A DNA stretch of 64,000 nt from Streptomyces filipinensis (GTDB lineage: Bacteria > Actinomycetota > Actinomycetes > Streptomycetales > Streptomycetaceae): assembly GCF_014649495.1 (NCBI RefSeq), contig NZ_BMTD01000016.1:124001-188000 (forward strand). Reading direction: 5' to 3'. Below are positions 17,606-25,528 of the stretch, one piece after another. The notes below the pieces were generated by a model. It was given only the letters and a program-made list of their open reading frames with translations. It had not been told where the DNA came from and did no database searches. Position 1 is the first letter of the stretch. The number at the start of each line of letters is the position of its first letter. The translations under genes were made by a program, and so were the position numbers.

Positions 17606-17651
17606 GCCGCTCCCCGGGCGGGCCCGTGGGGGGCCTTTCCCGGGGAGCGGC
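17606..17651. terminator. Hairpin between inhibitor and CDGSH genes
   Basis: A perfect 13-bp stem (gccgctccccggg, 17606-17618, with 17639-17651) and a 20-nt loop, followed by gaaaaac, lies between convergent genes and could serve both. Confidence 0.75.
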
Positions 17652-17666
17652 GAAAAACAGGCGGTT

Positions 17667-17876
17667 TCAGTCGGTGTCCTTGCCCTTGTGCCGGTGACTC
17701 GTGTCGCACCAGGGGTAACGGCGACTGCGCCGGCACGTACACAGAGCGACACGGAAACGGTCCGAGGAGACCGTGGTGCCGTCCTCCAGCTCGATCTCCA
17801 CCGGCCCCTCGACCAGCAGCGGCTCCCCCCGCCGCATGGTGATCCGGCGGCCCCGGTCAGCGGATTCGTTCGGCAC
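17667..17876 (-). CDS. CDGSH-type iron-sulfur protein
   Basis: The 69-residue protein starts at GTG 17876, overlapping the end of the methyltransferase gene by 20 bp. The C-terminal half holds the CDGSH-type site: CTCRRSRRYPWCDTSH, giving the C-x-C-x8-C-x3-H set of 2Fe-2S ligands. The N-terminal half is a short beta segment (LLVEGPVEIELEDG). Such proteins carry a redox-active, somewhat labile cluster in the cytosol. It is the last gene of an operon with a haem-oxygenase-like di-iron candidate and an NPPY methyltransferase, so it may supply electrons or a cluster to that enzyme. That role is inferred only from position. Confidence 0.88.
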   Translation of the reverse strand: MPNESADRGRRITMRRGEPLLVEGPVEIELEDGTTVSSDRFRVALCTCRRSRRYPWCDTSHRHKGKDTD

Positions 17877-18510
17877 GGACGACCACCAGCTCCTCCCTCT
17901 CCTCGCCCGGCGCGAGCAGACCGCGCCTGCGCAGCCAGTCCTCCCGGGAGCGCAGTACCGGCCCTAGGGCGATCCACCGGCGCCGGACCACCGCGGCCTT
18001 CAGGCCCGCGGCGCGCAGCAGTTCCAGTGTCCGGCAGGGATCGCTGAGCGCGGAGTGCACGGTCAGCAGCACCCCTCCGGGGCGCAGCAGCGCGGGCGCG
18101 TCCCGGCAGATGCGGTCCAGCAGCAGCCGCCCGTCCCAGCCCGCGTCCCAGGCCCGGGACCTGCCACGCGGGACGTGACCGGCATCGGGTGCCGGAACGT
18201 AGGGCGGGTTCGCGAGGATCAGGTCGTACCTGCGGCCCCGGACGGGCCCGAAGAGGTTGCCCCGCCGGATCCGTACCGGCAGCCGGGCCAGCCACGCGTT
18301 CACCCGTACCGTCCACACCGCCAGCCGGGACACGTCCACCGCGGTCACCTCGGCGCCCTGCCGGGCCGCCTCCAGAGCGAGCGCCCCGCTGCCGGTGCCG
18401 AGGTCGAGCACATGCGCACCGGCCGGCGGAGCCTCCTCGCGGAGGGCCTCGGCCAGCAGCTCCGTGTCGTCCTGCGGGGCGTACACGCCCGGGAGCACCA
18501 CAGCGATCAC
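17857..18510 (-). CDS. HemK2/PrmC-like class I methyltransferase
   Basis: The 217-residue protein has the SAM-binding motif I VLDLGTGSGALALEAA and the catalytic loop NPPYVP, the signature of methyltransferases acting on amide or ring nitrogens (PrmC/HemK, Trm). The N-terminus VLPGVYAPQDDTELLAEAL matches the HemK2/MTQ2-like group. The start is GTG 18510; an in-frame GTG nine bases further in (18501) has a better-spaced GAGG and may be the real one. It overlaps the CDGSH gene by 20 bp and follows the haem-oxygenase-like gene by 21 bp, so all three are one operon. The substrate could be a protein glutamine or a small molecule. Confidence 0.87.
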   Translation of the reverse strand: MIAVVLPGVYAPQDDTELLAEALREEAPPAGAHVLDLGTGSGALALEAARQGAEVTAVDVSRLAVWTVRVNAWLARLPVRIRRGNLFGPVRGRRYDLILANPPYVPAPDAGHVPRGRSRAWDAGWDGRLLLDRICRDAPALLRPGGVLLTVHSALSDPCRTLELLRAAGLKAAVVRRRWIALGPVLRSREDWLRRRGLLAPGEEREELVVVRAERIR

Positions 18511-18531
18511 CTCGCACGAGTACCCCGATAT

Positions 18532-19545
18532 TCACGGCGTACGGGTCATGTGTGGCTCAAGGGGCGTGCGCAGTGAGGAGCGCCCGGCGCGCCAGTCGGT
18601 GAGCAGCCGACGGGCCAGACGGTCCTCCAGGTACTCGGTGGCGTCGATCCCGAAGGCCACGTCCGCCGCGAGTTCCGGCTCCTCGGCGAGCAGTCCGCCG
18701 ATCACGTCATGGCGTACGACCTGTTCGTGGACCGCGTCCGCCTCGACATGCTCGTCGTAGAAGAACTCCGCGGCGGCTCCGGCGCCGGTGCGGCGCATCG
18801 CCTCGGCGAGCCGGCGGGAACCCGGTGACGAGGTGATCTCCACCTCGGCGAAGTGACCCACCAGCGCGGCGCGCAGCTCGCGGTGCAGGCCGAACAGGGA
18901 CATCAGGTTGACGACGGCCAGCATCTCCGCGCGGGCCGCGTCCAGATAGTGGCCGTAGGTGGTCTCCAGGCCCAGGTCCGCCATCAGCGCGGCGAACAGA
19001 CGCGCGTGCACCCGGTCGGCCCGGCCGCCGCCGAACTCGTCGAACTCGACCGCCGCCATCGCCGCCTTGGCCCGGCCCCACAGCCGGGGCAGCACCCAGG
19101 CGTGCGGGTCGGCCTCCTTCAGGTGGTACAGGGAGCGCTGGGCGGCGTACTCGCGCAGGTGCCACCACTCGCCCTCCGCGCACAGGAAATGGGTGACGCC
19201 CGTGCCCTCGGCCGGTTCGACCAGGAGCGCGGCGAGCGCGTCGTCGAGGCTGTCGTGGCCCGGCGTGTCCGCACGCAGCGCGGACAGGAAACGCCGCTCC
19301 AGCGCGGCGCGGACCCGCAGCAACCCGGGGTCCCACTCATACCGCGGGCCGACGCCGGCGAAGCCCCGGTAGTGCAGCTCGTAGCAGAGGTACAGGGCGA
19401 GTTGTGCGTCGTCGCCGTAGGGATCCGCCGCCTCTGCCTCGGCGGGGCGGGGGAGGGGGCCCGTGCCGCGCAGGTACGCGGCGACCGCGGCGGACAGCGG
19501 GCCTCGGGGCGGGGGCAGCCGGGGTCCTCGTGGCTGGCTGTTCAT
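18532..19545 (-). CDS. Haem-oxygenase-like iron-containing redox enzyme
   Basis: The 337-residue all-helical protein fits the 'iron-containing redox enzyme' group of the haem-oxygenase-like di-metal superfamily. Likely metal ligands are Glu/His in LCYELHYRG, the conserved helix FDEFGGG, and the C-terminal stretch EFFYDEHVEADAVHE with its E-x-x-x-D-E-H pattern. Members of the superfamily oxidise amino acids, fatty acids or amines using O2, often in natural-product pathways. It is the first gene of an operon with a methyltransferase and a CDGSH protein. The start at ATG 19545 has a weak ribosome site. The substrate is unknown. Confidence 0.82.
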   Translation of the reverse strand: MNSQPRGPRLPPPRGPLSAAVAAYLRGTGPLPRPAEAEAADPYGDDAQLALYLCYELHYRGFAGVGPRYEWDPGLLRVRAALERRFLSALRADTPGHDSLDDALAALLVEPAEGTGVTHFLCAEGEWWHLREYAAQRSLYHLKEADPHAWVLPRLWGRAKAAMAAVEFDEFGGGRADRVHARLFAALMADLGLETTYGHYLDAARAEMLAVVNLMSLFGLHRELRAALVGHFAEVEITSSPGSRRLAEAMRRTGAGAAAEFFYDEHVEADAVHEQVVRHDVIGGLLAEEPELAADVAFGIDATEYLEDRLARRLLTDWRAGRSSLRTPLEPHMTRTP

Positions 19546-19635
19546 GGGGCTCGGGTACCCCCACCTCCGGAAGACACCGGGGCGCGCGCCCGTGGGCGCG
19601 GAGGCACCTGGGCGAGGCCCGCCGAGCCGGTCGGC

Positions 19636-19800
19636 TCAGTCCCCGTCCGCCTGCTCCTGCGCTCCGGTGTTCGGTGTGATGGCATCCCCGGCCTCGCCCG
19701 GGGTCTTGGCCTCGTCGCGCTTCTCGGCCTCCTCGACCTCCCGGAGCACCTCCTCCAGGGCCGACTCGGGCCGGTCCTCGTGCTCGTTGCCACCGGGCAT
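19636..19800 (-). CDS. 54-residue acidic small protein
   Basis: The frame starts at ATG 19800 behind a strong GGGAGGAG site (4-5 nt spacing) and ends with TGA at 19636-19638. The protein is very acidic. A predicted helix (PESALEEVLREVEEAEKRDE) is followed by a Pro/Gly/Gln-rich tail. It has no signal, Cys or membrane segment. I do not recognise a family. The ribosome site and codon use support a real gene. It lies 90 bp upstream of the haem-oxygenase-like gene on the same strand and could be part of that operon. Confidence 0.7.
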   Translation of the reverse strand: MPGGNEHEDRPESALEEVLREVEEAEKRDEAKTPGEAGDAITPNTGAQEQADGD

Positions 19801-20168
19801 GACGTCTCCTCCCGTCGTCGCCGACGTCTTGATCCATCACGGGTTACCCGCCCGTGCCGTCTCAAGCGTCCCGCCGGGGGTGCGCCCGGGCCACCTGTCC
19901 GGTACCGCCCGCCGGTGGCGCCCGTGGCCGGAGCCACCGGCGCGGCCTTCCCGCCTCCTCGTACCGGGAGGCGGAGGTCCGGGTCGGCACGCAGGCACCG
20001 GCGGTAGGGCCGAAGAGCACCGGCCGTGCGGCGGCAGGCCCCGGCCGGTGAGTGCGGCGACGGCCGCGACGGGGACCGCATGACCGCCCGCACGCCCCCC
20101 CGTGGCAGGGCGAGGGGCCGCCGTCTCCCTGCTGGCGGCGGCCCCCCGGGTCCGGGCGGGTCCGGCGG
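19801..20168. other. 368-bp intergenic stretch
   Basis: It separates the MFS pump gene from the 54-residue protein gene, both on the minus strand. Apart from the hairpin at 20114-20145 it shows no credible coding frame. The part near 19810-19850 probably holds the promoter of the small gene. Codon-position bias is absent in every frame I checked by eye. Confidence 0.45.
20114..20145 (-). terminator. Hairpin downstream of the MFS pump gene
   Basis: ggggccgccg (20114-20123) pairs with cggcggcccc (20136-20145) around a 12-nt loop, 24 bp past the pump stop codon. Confidence 0.6.
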
Positions 20169-21674
20169 TCACATGTGGACGACCGGCGCGGCGCTCGCGT
20201 CCTGCTGCGGCACCCCCCGCCGGTAGAACAGGAAGGTCAGCAGCGCGCCGGCGGCGAAGAAGCCCGCGGACCACCAGAAGGCGGTCGTGTAGCTCTCGAT
20301 CGTCGCCTGCGCCCGCACCAGCTTGCTGGTGGCGTCCCGGCCGGACAGGTAGTCGGTGGCGGCGCTCGCGGCGAGGGTGTTCAGCAGGGCCGTGCCGATC
20401 GAACCGCCCACCTGCTGCATGGCGTTGACGGTCGCCGAGGCCACGCCCGCGTCCTCGGCGGCGACCCCGCCGGTGGCCAGCTGCATGGCCGGCGGCATGA
20501 CCAGGCCGAGGCCCACGCCGATCACGATCAGCTGGGGCAGCACCGCGCTGAGGTAGTGCGAGCCGAGGCCGATGCCGGTCAGCCAGGCCATGCCCGCCGT
20601 GGCGACCGCGAAGCCCAGCGGGATGACGGTCTTCGGGCCGAGTCGGGGTAGCAGGAGCGTGGTGCCCACCTGCGCGGTCACCATCAGGGCGCCGACCATC
20701 GGCAGGAACGCGACGCCGGTCTTCGTCGGGCTGAAGCCGAGGTTGAGCTGGAGGTAGTAGGTCAGGAAGAGGAACACGCCGAACATGCCCGCGCCGGTGA
20801 TCAGCACCGCGAGGAAGGAGGCCGCCCGGTCCCGGTCGAGCAGGATGCGCAGCGGCAGCAGCGGGTGCGCGGCCCGGGTCTGCCACCAGGCGAAGGCCGT
20901 CAGGAGCGCTCCGCCGGCGATCAGGAAGCCCCAGGTCAGCGGCGAGCCCCAGTCGTGGGTCTCGGCGTTGGAGAAGCCGTAGACCAGGGAGAACAGGCCG
21001 GCGGCCACGAGCACCGTGCCCGGCACGTCCAGCTTGGCGTTCGCCGCGTCGCGGTGGTTGCCCAGCAGGATCCAGCCGCCGGCGAAGGCGACGACCGCGA
21101 TGGCCACGTTCACGTACAGGGTCCAGCGCCAGTCGAGGGCGTCGGTCAGCACGCCGCCGAGCAGCAGGCCCACGGCACCGCCGGCGCCGGCGATCGCGCC
21201 GTACACGCTGAAGGCGCGGGCCCGTTCCCGGGCGTCGGTGAAGGTGGTGTTGAGCAGCGACAGCGCGGCGGGCGCGAGCAGTGCGCCGAAGGCACCCTGC
21301 AGGGCACGGGCGGCGACCAGCATGGTGAAGCCGTTCGCGGCACCGCCGAGCGCGGAGGCCGCGGCGAAGCCGACGACGCCGACGAGGAAGGCGGGCTTGC
21401 GGCCGAAGAGGTCGGCTATGCGCCCGCCGAGCAGCAGCAGGGAGGCGAAGGCGAGGGCGTACGCCGTCACGATCCACTGCCGGTTGCCGTCGGAGAAGCC
21501 GAGGTCGGTCTGGGCGGACGGCAGCGCGATGTTCACGATCGTGGCGTCGAGGACGACCATCAGCTGGGCGACGGCGATGACCGCGAGGATCCACCACCGC
21601 CTCGGCGAGGCCGCGCCGTGCTCGATCGCCGCGGCCTCGGCTCGGGAGCCCTCGGCCAGGGTCTTCTGGGACAT
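20169..21674 (-). CDS. DHA2-type MFS drug efflux transporter
   Basis: The 501-residue protein has about 14 membrane segments. The DHA2 signature LDATIVNIALP is in the first, GRIADLFGRKPAF is the loop 2-3 motif A, and ARALQGAFGALLAPAALSLL is motif C-like. These place it with the QacA/EmrB proton antiporters that export drugs or secondary metabolites. The start is ATG 21674. Two palindromes with CGAAAC/GTTTCG half-sites lie just upstream (21717-21731, 21756-21777) and strongly suggest repression by a TetR-like protein. No TetR gene is adjacent; the divergent ArsR gene is the only regulator nearby. The substrate is unknown. Confidence 0.92.
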   Translation of the reverse strand: MSQKTLAEGSRAEAAAIEHGAASPRRWWILAVIAVAQLMVVLDATIVNIALPSAQTDLGFSDGNRQWIVTAYALAFASLLLLGGRIADLFGRKPAFLVGVVGFAAASALGGAANGFTMLVAARALQGAFGALLAPAALSLLNTTFTDARERARAFSVYGAIAGAGGAVGLLLGGVLTDALDWRWTLYVNVAIAVVAFAGGWILLGNHRDAANAKLDVPGTVLVAAGLFSLVYGFSNAETHDWGSPLTWGFLIAGGALLTAFAWWQTRAAHPLLPLRILLDRDRAASFLAVLITGAGMFGVFLFLTYYLQLNLGFSPTKTGVAFLPMVGALMVTAQVGTTLLLPRLGPKTVIPLGFAVATAGMAWLTGIGLGSHYLSAVLPQLIVIGVGLGLVMPPAMQLATGGVAAEDAGVASATVNAMQQVGGSIGTALLNTLAASAATDYLSGRDATSKLVRAQATIESYTTAFWWSAGFFAAGALLTFLFYRRGVPQQDASAAPVVHM

Positions 21675-21716
21675 GGAGAACCACTCCAGGGGAAGTCGTT
21701 CGCAAACAGCCCGTAA

Positions 21717-21731
21717 ACGAAACTGTTTCGT
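21717..21731. promoter_or_regulatory. Operator-like palindrome 1 of the MFS/ArsR intergenic region
   Basis: acgaaac-t-gtttcgt is a perfect 15-bp palindrome 43 bp upstream of the pump ATG. It shares half-sites CGAAAC/GTTTCG with the second palindrome. Confidence 0.65.
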
Positions 21732-21755
21732 ACACGTCGAGCCTAGAACACCTCC

Positions 21756-21777
21756 AGCGAAACGGCAACGTTTCGCT
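21756..21777. promoter_or_regulatory. Operator-like palindrome 2 of the MFS/ArsR intergenic region
   Basis: agcgaaacg-gcaa-cgtttcgct is a perfect 22-bp palindrome. Its centre is about 42 bp (four helical turns) from that of palindrome 1, so one regulator could contact both on the same DNA face. Confidence 0.65.
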
Positions 21778-21843
21778 TGTTTTGAGTTCGGTGCGACGTG
21801 TATTCCTTGACGGGCATATAACTGTCACGGCATATTCGCTGGT

Positions 21844-22188
21844 ATGTCCGACGCAGTGCTCTGGTCCGCCCTCGCCGACCCGCACCGGCGGGCCATCGTC
21901 GCGCTCCTGCGGGACCGCCCCCGGTCCGTCGGAGAGATCGTCGAATCCTGCGGACTGAGCCAGCCCAGCACGTCCAAGCACCTGAAGGTGCTCCGCGAGG
22001 CGGGTCTGGTCCGGGTCAGCCAGGACGCGCAGCGCCGCGTCTACGCCCTCGACCCGGCGCCGATCGCCGCGCTCGACGCCTGGCTGGAGCCCTACCGCAG
22101 GCTGTGGAACCGCAGCCTGGACGCCCTGGGCAGGCGCCTCGACGAAGCGCCGGACGACCCCCCGCACCCCCCGCCCCAGAAGGACTGA
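21844..22188 (+). CDS. ArsR-family transcription regulator
   Basis: The 114-residue winged-helix protein starts at ATG 21844. The N-terminus ALADPHRRAIVALLRD and the recognition helix GLSQPSTSKHLKVLREAGLV are typical of the metal-independent ArsR branch that is found with SRPBCC genes. There are no Cys pairs for metal binding, so it does not sense arsenic. The next gene starts 6 bp after its stop and encodes an AHSA1-like protein, the classic two-gene arrangement. The tail is Pro-rich. It is divergent from the MFS pump and might also act on that promoter, although the palindromes look more TetR-like. Confidence 0.92.
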   Translation: MSDAVLWSALADPHRRAIVALLRDRPRSVGEIVESCGLSQPSTSKHLKVLREAGLVRVSQDAQRRVYALDPAPIAALDAWLEPYRRLWNRSLDALGRRLDEAPDDPPHPPPQKD

Positions 22189-22194
22189 ACCACC

Positions 22195-22722
22195 ATGCCC
22201 GTCGACCTCACCGGCACCTACCTGACCCTGGACGACGGCCGCCCCGCCGTCCGGTTCAGCCGCACCTACGACCACCCCGTGGACCGCGTCTGGCGGTTCG
22301 TCACCGACCCCGACGAACTCGCCCAGTGGTTCCCCTCCCGCGCCGAGATGGAGCTGCGTCCCGGCGGCACCATCCGCTTCACCGGCGACCCGGACATGCC
22401 CGAGTCCACCGGCCGGGTACTCGCCGTCGACCCGCCCCGGCACCTGTCCTTCGCGTGGGGCGGCGACGAACTCCACTTCGACCTGGAGGCCGTCGGCGCC
22501 CGAGGCACCCGGTTCACGCTGACCGACGTCCTCGGCGCCGCCGACACCGCCGCCCGCAACGGCGCCGGCTGGGAGGTGTGCCTCGCCGCGCTGGACGCCA
22601 AGGTCCGCGGCGAGCGTTTCGAGGGCCCGCACGCCGGGCCGAGCGCGTCCTGGAAGGCGTTCTACGACGGTTACCTCGGTGCCGGTGTGCCCTCCGGCGC
22701 GCCCGTGCCCGGCCTGGACTGA
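22195..22722 (+). CDS. SRPBCC/AHSA1-family protein
   Basis: The 175-residue protein begins at ATG 22195. Its START-like fold is shown by FSRTYDHPVDRVWRFVTDPDELAQWF near the N-terminus and by the sequence RHLSFAWGGDELHFDLEA in mid-domain. SRPBCC proteins bind hydrophobic ligands in a deep cavity. In ArsR-SRPBCC pairs the two are co-transcribed, and the ligand may alter regulation, although this has rarely been tested. The ligand cannot be named from sequence. Confidence 0.88.
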   Translation: MPVDLTGTYLTLDDGRPAVRFSRTYDHPVDRVWRFVTDPDELAQWFPSRAEMELRPGGTIRFTGDPDMPESTGRVLAVDPPRHLSFAWGGDELHFDLEAVGARGTRFTLTDVLGAADTAARNGAGWEVCLAALDAKVRGERFEGPHAGPSASWKAFYDGYLGAGVPSGAPVPGLD

Positions 22723-23688
22723 CCGGCGCCGGAGCGCACCGCCGGGCATCCGCGCCGAGCGACGGCGGCCGCACCGGTCGGCTCGCGGACCGCCGGGCCA
22801 GGGCCGCGGACAGCGCGCCGGACCCGCCGGAGCCACCCGCACGCCCGGATGGCCGCCCGGGCACACGAGGAACGCGGTGCTTCCCACGCACGCGTGCCGG
22901 CGCGGAACTCGCCCGCCGTGTTCCTGAGCACCGGACCCGGCGCGGGAAACCGGGGTCGTCCCCGTCCGCTCAGCACCCAGGAGGAGACCAGCCGCCCACA
23001 GGCCCGCCGTGCCGCATCCTCGGCGAGTTCCGCAGCCCCGTGTCCCGTCCGCCGCGTCGGCGTGCAGCGGCAGGACGCGGTCGTGGCCGCGCGGCACGTC
23101 GTACCGGCGGACGCGGGAGGCCGCGATCGGATCGTGCGGCCCACCGCGGTCCGGTGCGCGCTCGCCCGCGGCCGGTCCCGGCCGTGGGGCGGGCCGGGTC
23201 CCACCACCGGCGGTCCGGACGGGCGCCCGACCCGTGACTGCTCCACGTCTCACCTGGATCGACCGGTCGCGCAGGGGCAGGCCCGCGTCGAGCGCCGCGC
23301 GCGCCACGCCCCTCCGCTCCCAGAGGCCGAAGGTCCTCGGGCGGCTGGATGCCGAGGGTCCCGGCATACGGCCGCCGGCCCCGGAGCCGGTCCGCCGACC
23401 GGCGTTCCACTCGTCGGCGCAGGCCGAGGGGTGGCCGTCGGACCGACCGGATCCGCATCGCCCATCGGCACCTCGGTGTACGGACCCTGCTCCCGCACGG
23501 GCCCCGCGTGGCGCCACCAGTCCGGGCCCGCACGCCGGCACTCCCCGGATCCGTCCTCGCCCGCCGCGGGCGTGCGGCGCGGTCCCGCCGTGCGCGGAGT
23601 TTCAGTGTGTGGCGCCCTGGATACACCGCGAGGGTTCGGCCCCGGAGTGCGCGAGCCCGTGCACACACGTCGCAGTGAGGTCGTCACC
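22723..23688. other. 966 bp without a convincing gene, possible gene remnant
   Basis: All open frames here are long only because stops are rare at this base composition. None has a ribosome site with a recognisable domain, and the G/C bias of the third position changes frame repeatedly. Some stretches on the minus strand have amino-acid patterns like decayed coding sequence, but I could not match them to a family. The last ~40 bp contain the leader of the SDR gene. Confidence 0.5.
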
Positions 23689-24540
23689 ATGTCCCACCCC
23701 CCGCCCCCCGCAGGACCGCCGAACCGCACCGGGCCGGTCGCGACCTCCGCCGTTCAGGAGGGTTCCGTCCTCGGATCCGGGACTCCGGCCGACCGGACCC
23801 GCACCGCCCTGGTGACCGGCGCCTCCTCGGGCATCGGCGCCGTCGTCGCCCGTCGGCTGGCCGCCGAGGGAGGCTGGCGGCTGGTGCTGAACGGACGCGA
23901 CGCCACCCGTCTGGAGCAGGTGGCCGCGCAGGCCGGCGCGCTGGCCCTGCCCGCGGACCTCACCCGGCCGGGCGCCGACCGCCTGCTCACCGACCTCGTC
24001 CTGGACCACGCGGGCCGCCTCGACCTGCTGGTGGCCAGCGCGGGTGTGGGCTGGGCCGGCGACTTCACCGGGATGCCGCACGCCCGCATCGACGAGATCG
24101 TCGGCGTCGACCTGCTGGCCACGCTGCACCTCGTACGCGCCCTGCTGCCCCACATGGTCGCGGCCGGTTCCGGGCGCATCGTGCTCATCGGGTCCGTCGC
24201 CGGCAGCTTCGGCGTGCGCGGCGAGGCCGTGTACTCCGCCGCGAAGGCCGCCCTGGCCGCCTTCGCCGACGCCCTGCGCTACGAGCTGCGCCGCACCGGG
24301 GTGGGGGTCACCCATGTGGTCCCCGGCGCCGTCGACACGCCGTTCTTCGAGCGGCGGGGCGCCCCCTACACCCGGGCGTGGCCGCGGCCGGTGTCACCCG
24401 AACGGGTGGCCGACGCCGTCTGGAACGCCGTCCTGCACGGTACGGACGAGGTGTACGTCCCCGGCTGGCTGCGCTTCCCCGCCCGGGTCCGCGGCGTGGC
24501 GCCCGGGCTCTACCGGCGGCTCGCCGCCCGCTTCGGATGA
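23689..24540 (+). CDS. Short-chain dehydrogenase/reductase
   Basis: The 283-residue protein starts at ATG 23689. After a ~38-residue Pro-rich N-terminal extension comes the Rossmann start TALVTGASSGIGAVVARRL (G-x3-G-x-G). The catalytic Ser is in LIGSVAGS, and Tyr and Lys are in YSAAKAAL. The family uses NAD(P)H on a ketone or alcohol. The end, VPGWLRFPARVRGVAPGLYRRLAARFG, resembles the subgroup near DltE/YqjQ. It is followed 6 bp later by a DMT transporter gene and then a deacetylase gene, so it heads an operon that may concern the cell envelope. Confidence 0.9.
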   Translation: MSHPPPPAGPPNRTGPVATSAVQEGSVLGSGTPADRTRTALVTGASSGIGAVVARRLAAEGGWRLVLNGRDATRLEQVAAQAGALALPADLTRPGADRLLTDLVLDHAGRLDLLVASAGVGWAGDFTGMPHARIDEIVGVDLLATLHLVRALLPHMVAAGSGRIVLIGSVAGSFGVRGEAVYSAAKAALAAFADALRYELRRTGVGVTHVVPGAVDTPFFERRGAPYTRAWPRPVSPERVADAVWNAVLHGTDEVYVPGWLRFPARVRGVAPGLYRRLAARFG

Positions 24541-24546
24541 ACCGCC

Positions 24547-25494
24547 ATGACCGCCGTCACCGTGCTGCTCGCCCTGCTCGCGGCGCTCTCCAACGCGTCC
24601 GCCTCGGTGCTGCAGCGCCGGGCCGCCGTGCAGGAGCCCGACCAGGGCGGCGGAGCGGGCGCCGCGCTGCGCCGGCTGACCCATCTGCTGCGACGCCCGA
24701 ACTGGCTGGCGGGCACCGGGCTGCTGGCCCTGTCCAGCGTGCTGCAGGGCGGGGCGCTGGCCACGGGCAGCCTGTCCCTCGTCCAGCCCCTGCTCGCGGC
24801 CGAGCTGCTGTTCACGCTGGTCGTGGGCAGCGTCGTCTTCCGGCGTGCGCCCGACCGCCGGACCTGGCTGGCCTTCGCCGCCCTCGCCGTGGGGCTGGCC
24901 CTCTTCCTCGTGGCGGCCTCGCCGTCCGCCGGCCGGCCCACGGCATCGCCCCGGTCCTGGCTGGTGGGCGGCAGCGGCGCGCTCGGTGCCGTGGTGCTGC
25001 TGACGGTGGCCGCCCGTCCGACGAGGGGTGCCTCCCGGGCCGCGCTGTTCGGGCTCGCCTCGGCCGTGTCCTTCGCGACCACCGCGGCCCTGCTGAAGGA
25101 GGCCGTGGGGCAGCTCGGCCAAGGGCCGGGCGCGATGTTCGGCCACTGGGCGCTGTACGCCACCGGCGCCGCCGGACTGGTCGCCTTCCTGCTGCTGCAG
25201 AGCGCGCTGGGCGCCGGGTCCCTGACGGCCTCCCAGCCCGCCCTCACCCTCGGCGACGCGGTGACCAGCGTCATCCTGGGCTGGGTGCTGTTCGACGAGG
25301 TGATCCAGCTCGGGCTGCGCGTGATCCCCGAAGTGATCGGCATCGGACTGATCGGGGCGGGCAGCATCGGACTCGCCCGCGCCTCGGACGACGGACAGGA
25401 ATGGGACACGCACGTGCGGGACCGCGGGGACCGCGGGGACCGCAAGAGACGTCACCCGAACCGTGCGCACCGACAGGACGCCACACCCCCGTGA
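24547..25494 (+). CDS. DMT (EamA-like) transporter
   Basis: The 315-residue protein has about 9-10 hydrophobic segments in two repeats. It starts at ATG 24547, 6 bp after the SDR stop. The second repeat ends FDEVIQLGLRVIPEVIGIGLIGAGSIGLARAS, a typical DMT end. The charged tail (~280-315) contains a short DNA repeat that encodes RDRGDRGDRKRR. The small-molecule substrate is unknown; members export amino acids, sugars or drugs. It sits between an SDR and a polysaccharide deacetylase gene. Confidence 0.85.
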   Translation: MTAVTVLLALLAALSNASASVLQRRAAVQEPDQGGGAGAALRRLTHLLRRPNWLAGTGLLALSSVLQGGALATGSLSLVQPLLAAELLFTLVVGSVVFRRAPDRRTWLAFAALAVGLALFLVAASPSAGRPTASPRSWLVGGSGALGAVVLLTVAARPTRGASRAALFGLASAVSFATTAALLKEAVGQLGQGPGAMFGHWALYATGAAGLVAFLLLQSALGAGSLTASQPALTLGDAVTSVILGWVLFDEVIQLGLRVIPEVIGIGLIGAGSIGLARASDDGQEWDTHVRDRGDRGDRKRRHPNRAHRQDATPP

Positions 25495-25528
25495 GCGGGC
25501 GCCCACCCACCAGGAAGGCGGTGCAGCG

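Noticed and set aside
19837..23541. A 1234-codon minus-strand frame covering the MFS and SRPBCC region
   Set aside because: It runs in a different frame from the MFS pump and antisense to the ArsR and SRPBCC genes; its residues are Arg/Pro/Gly-rich without domains.
22723..23688. A gene for a universal stress or nitroreductase-like protein on the minus strand
   Set aside because: Short stretches looked suggestive, but no frame holds a recognisable motif set, so I did not call a pseudogene.
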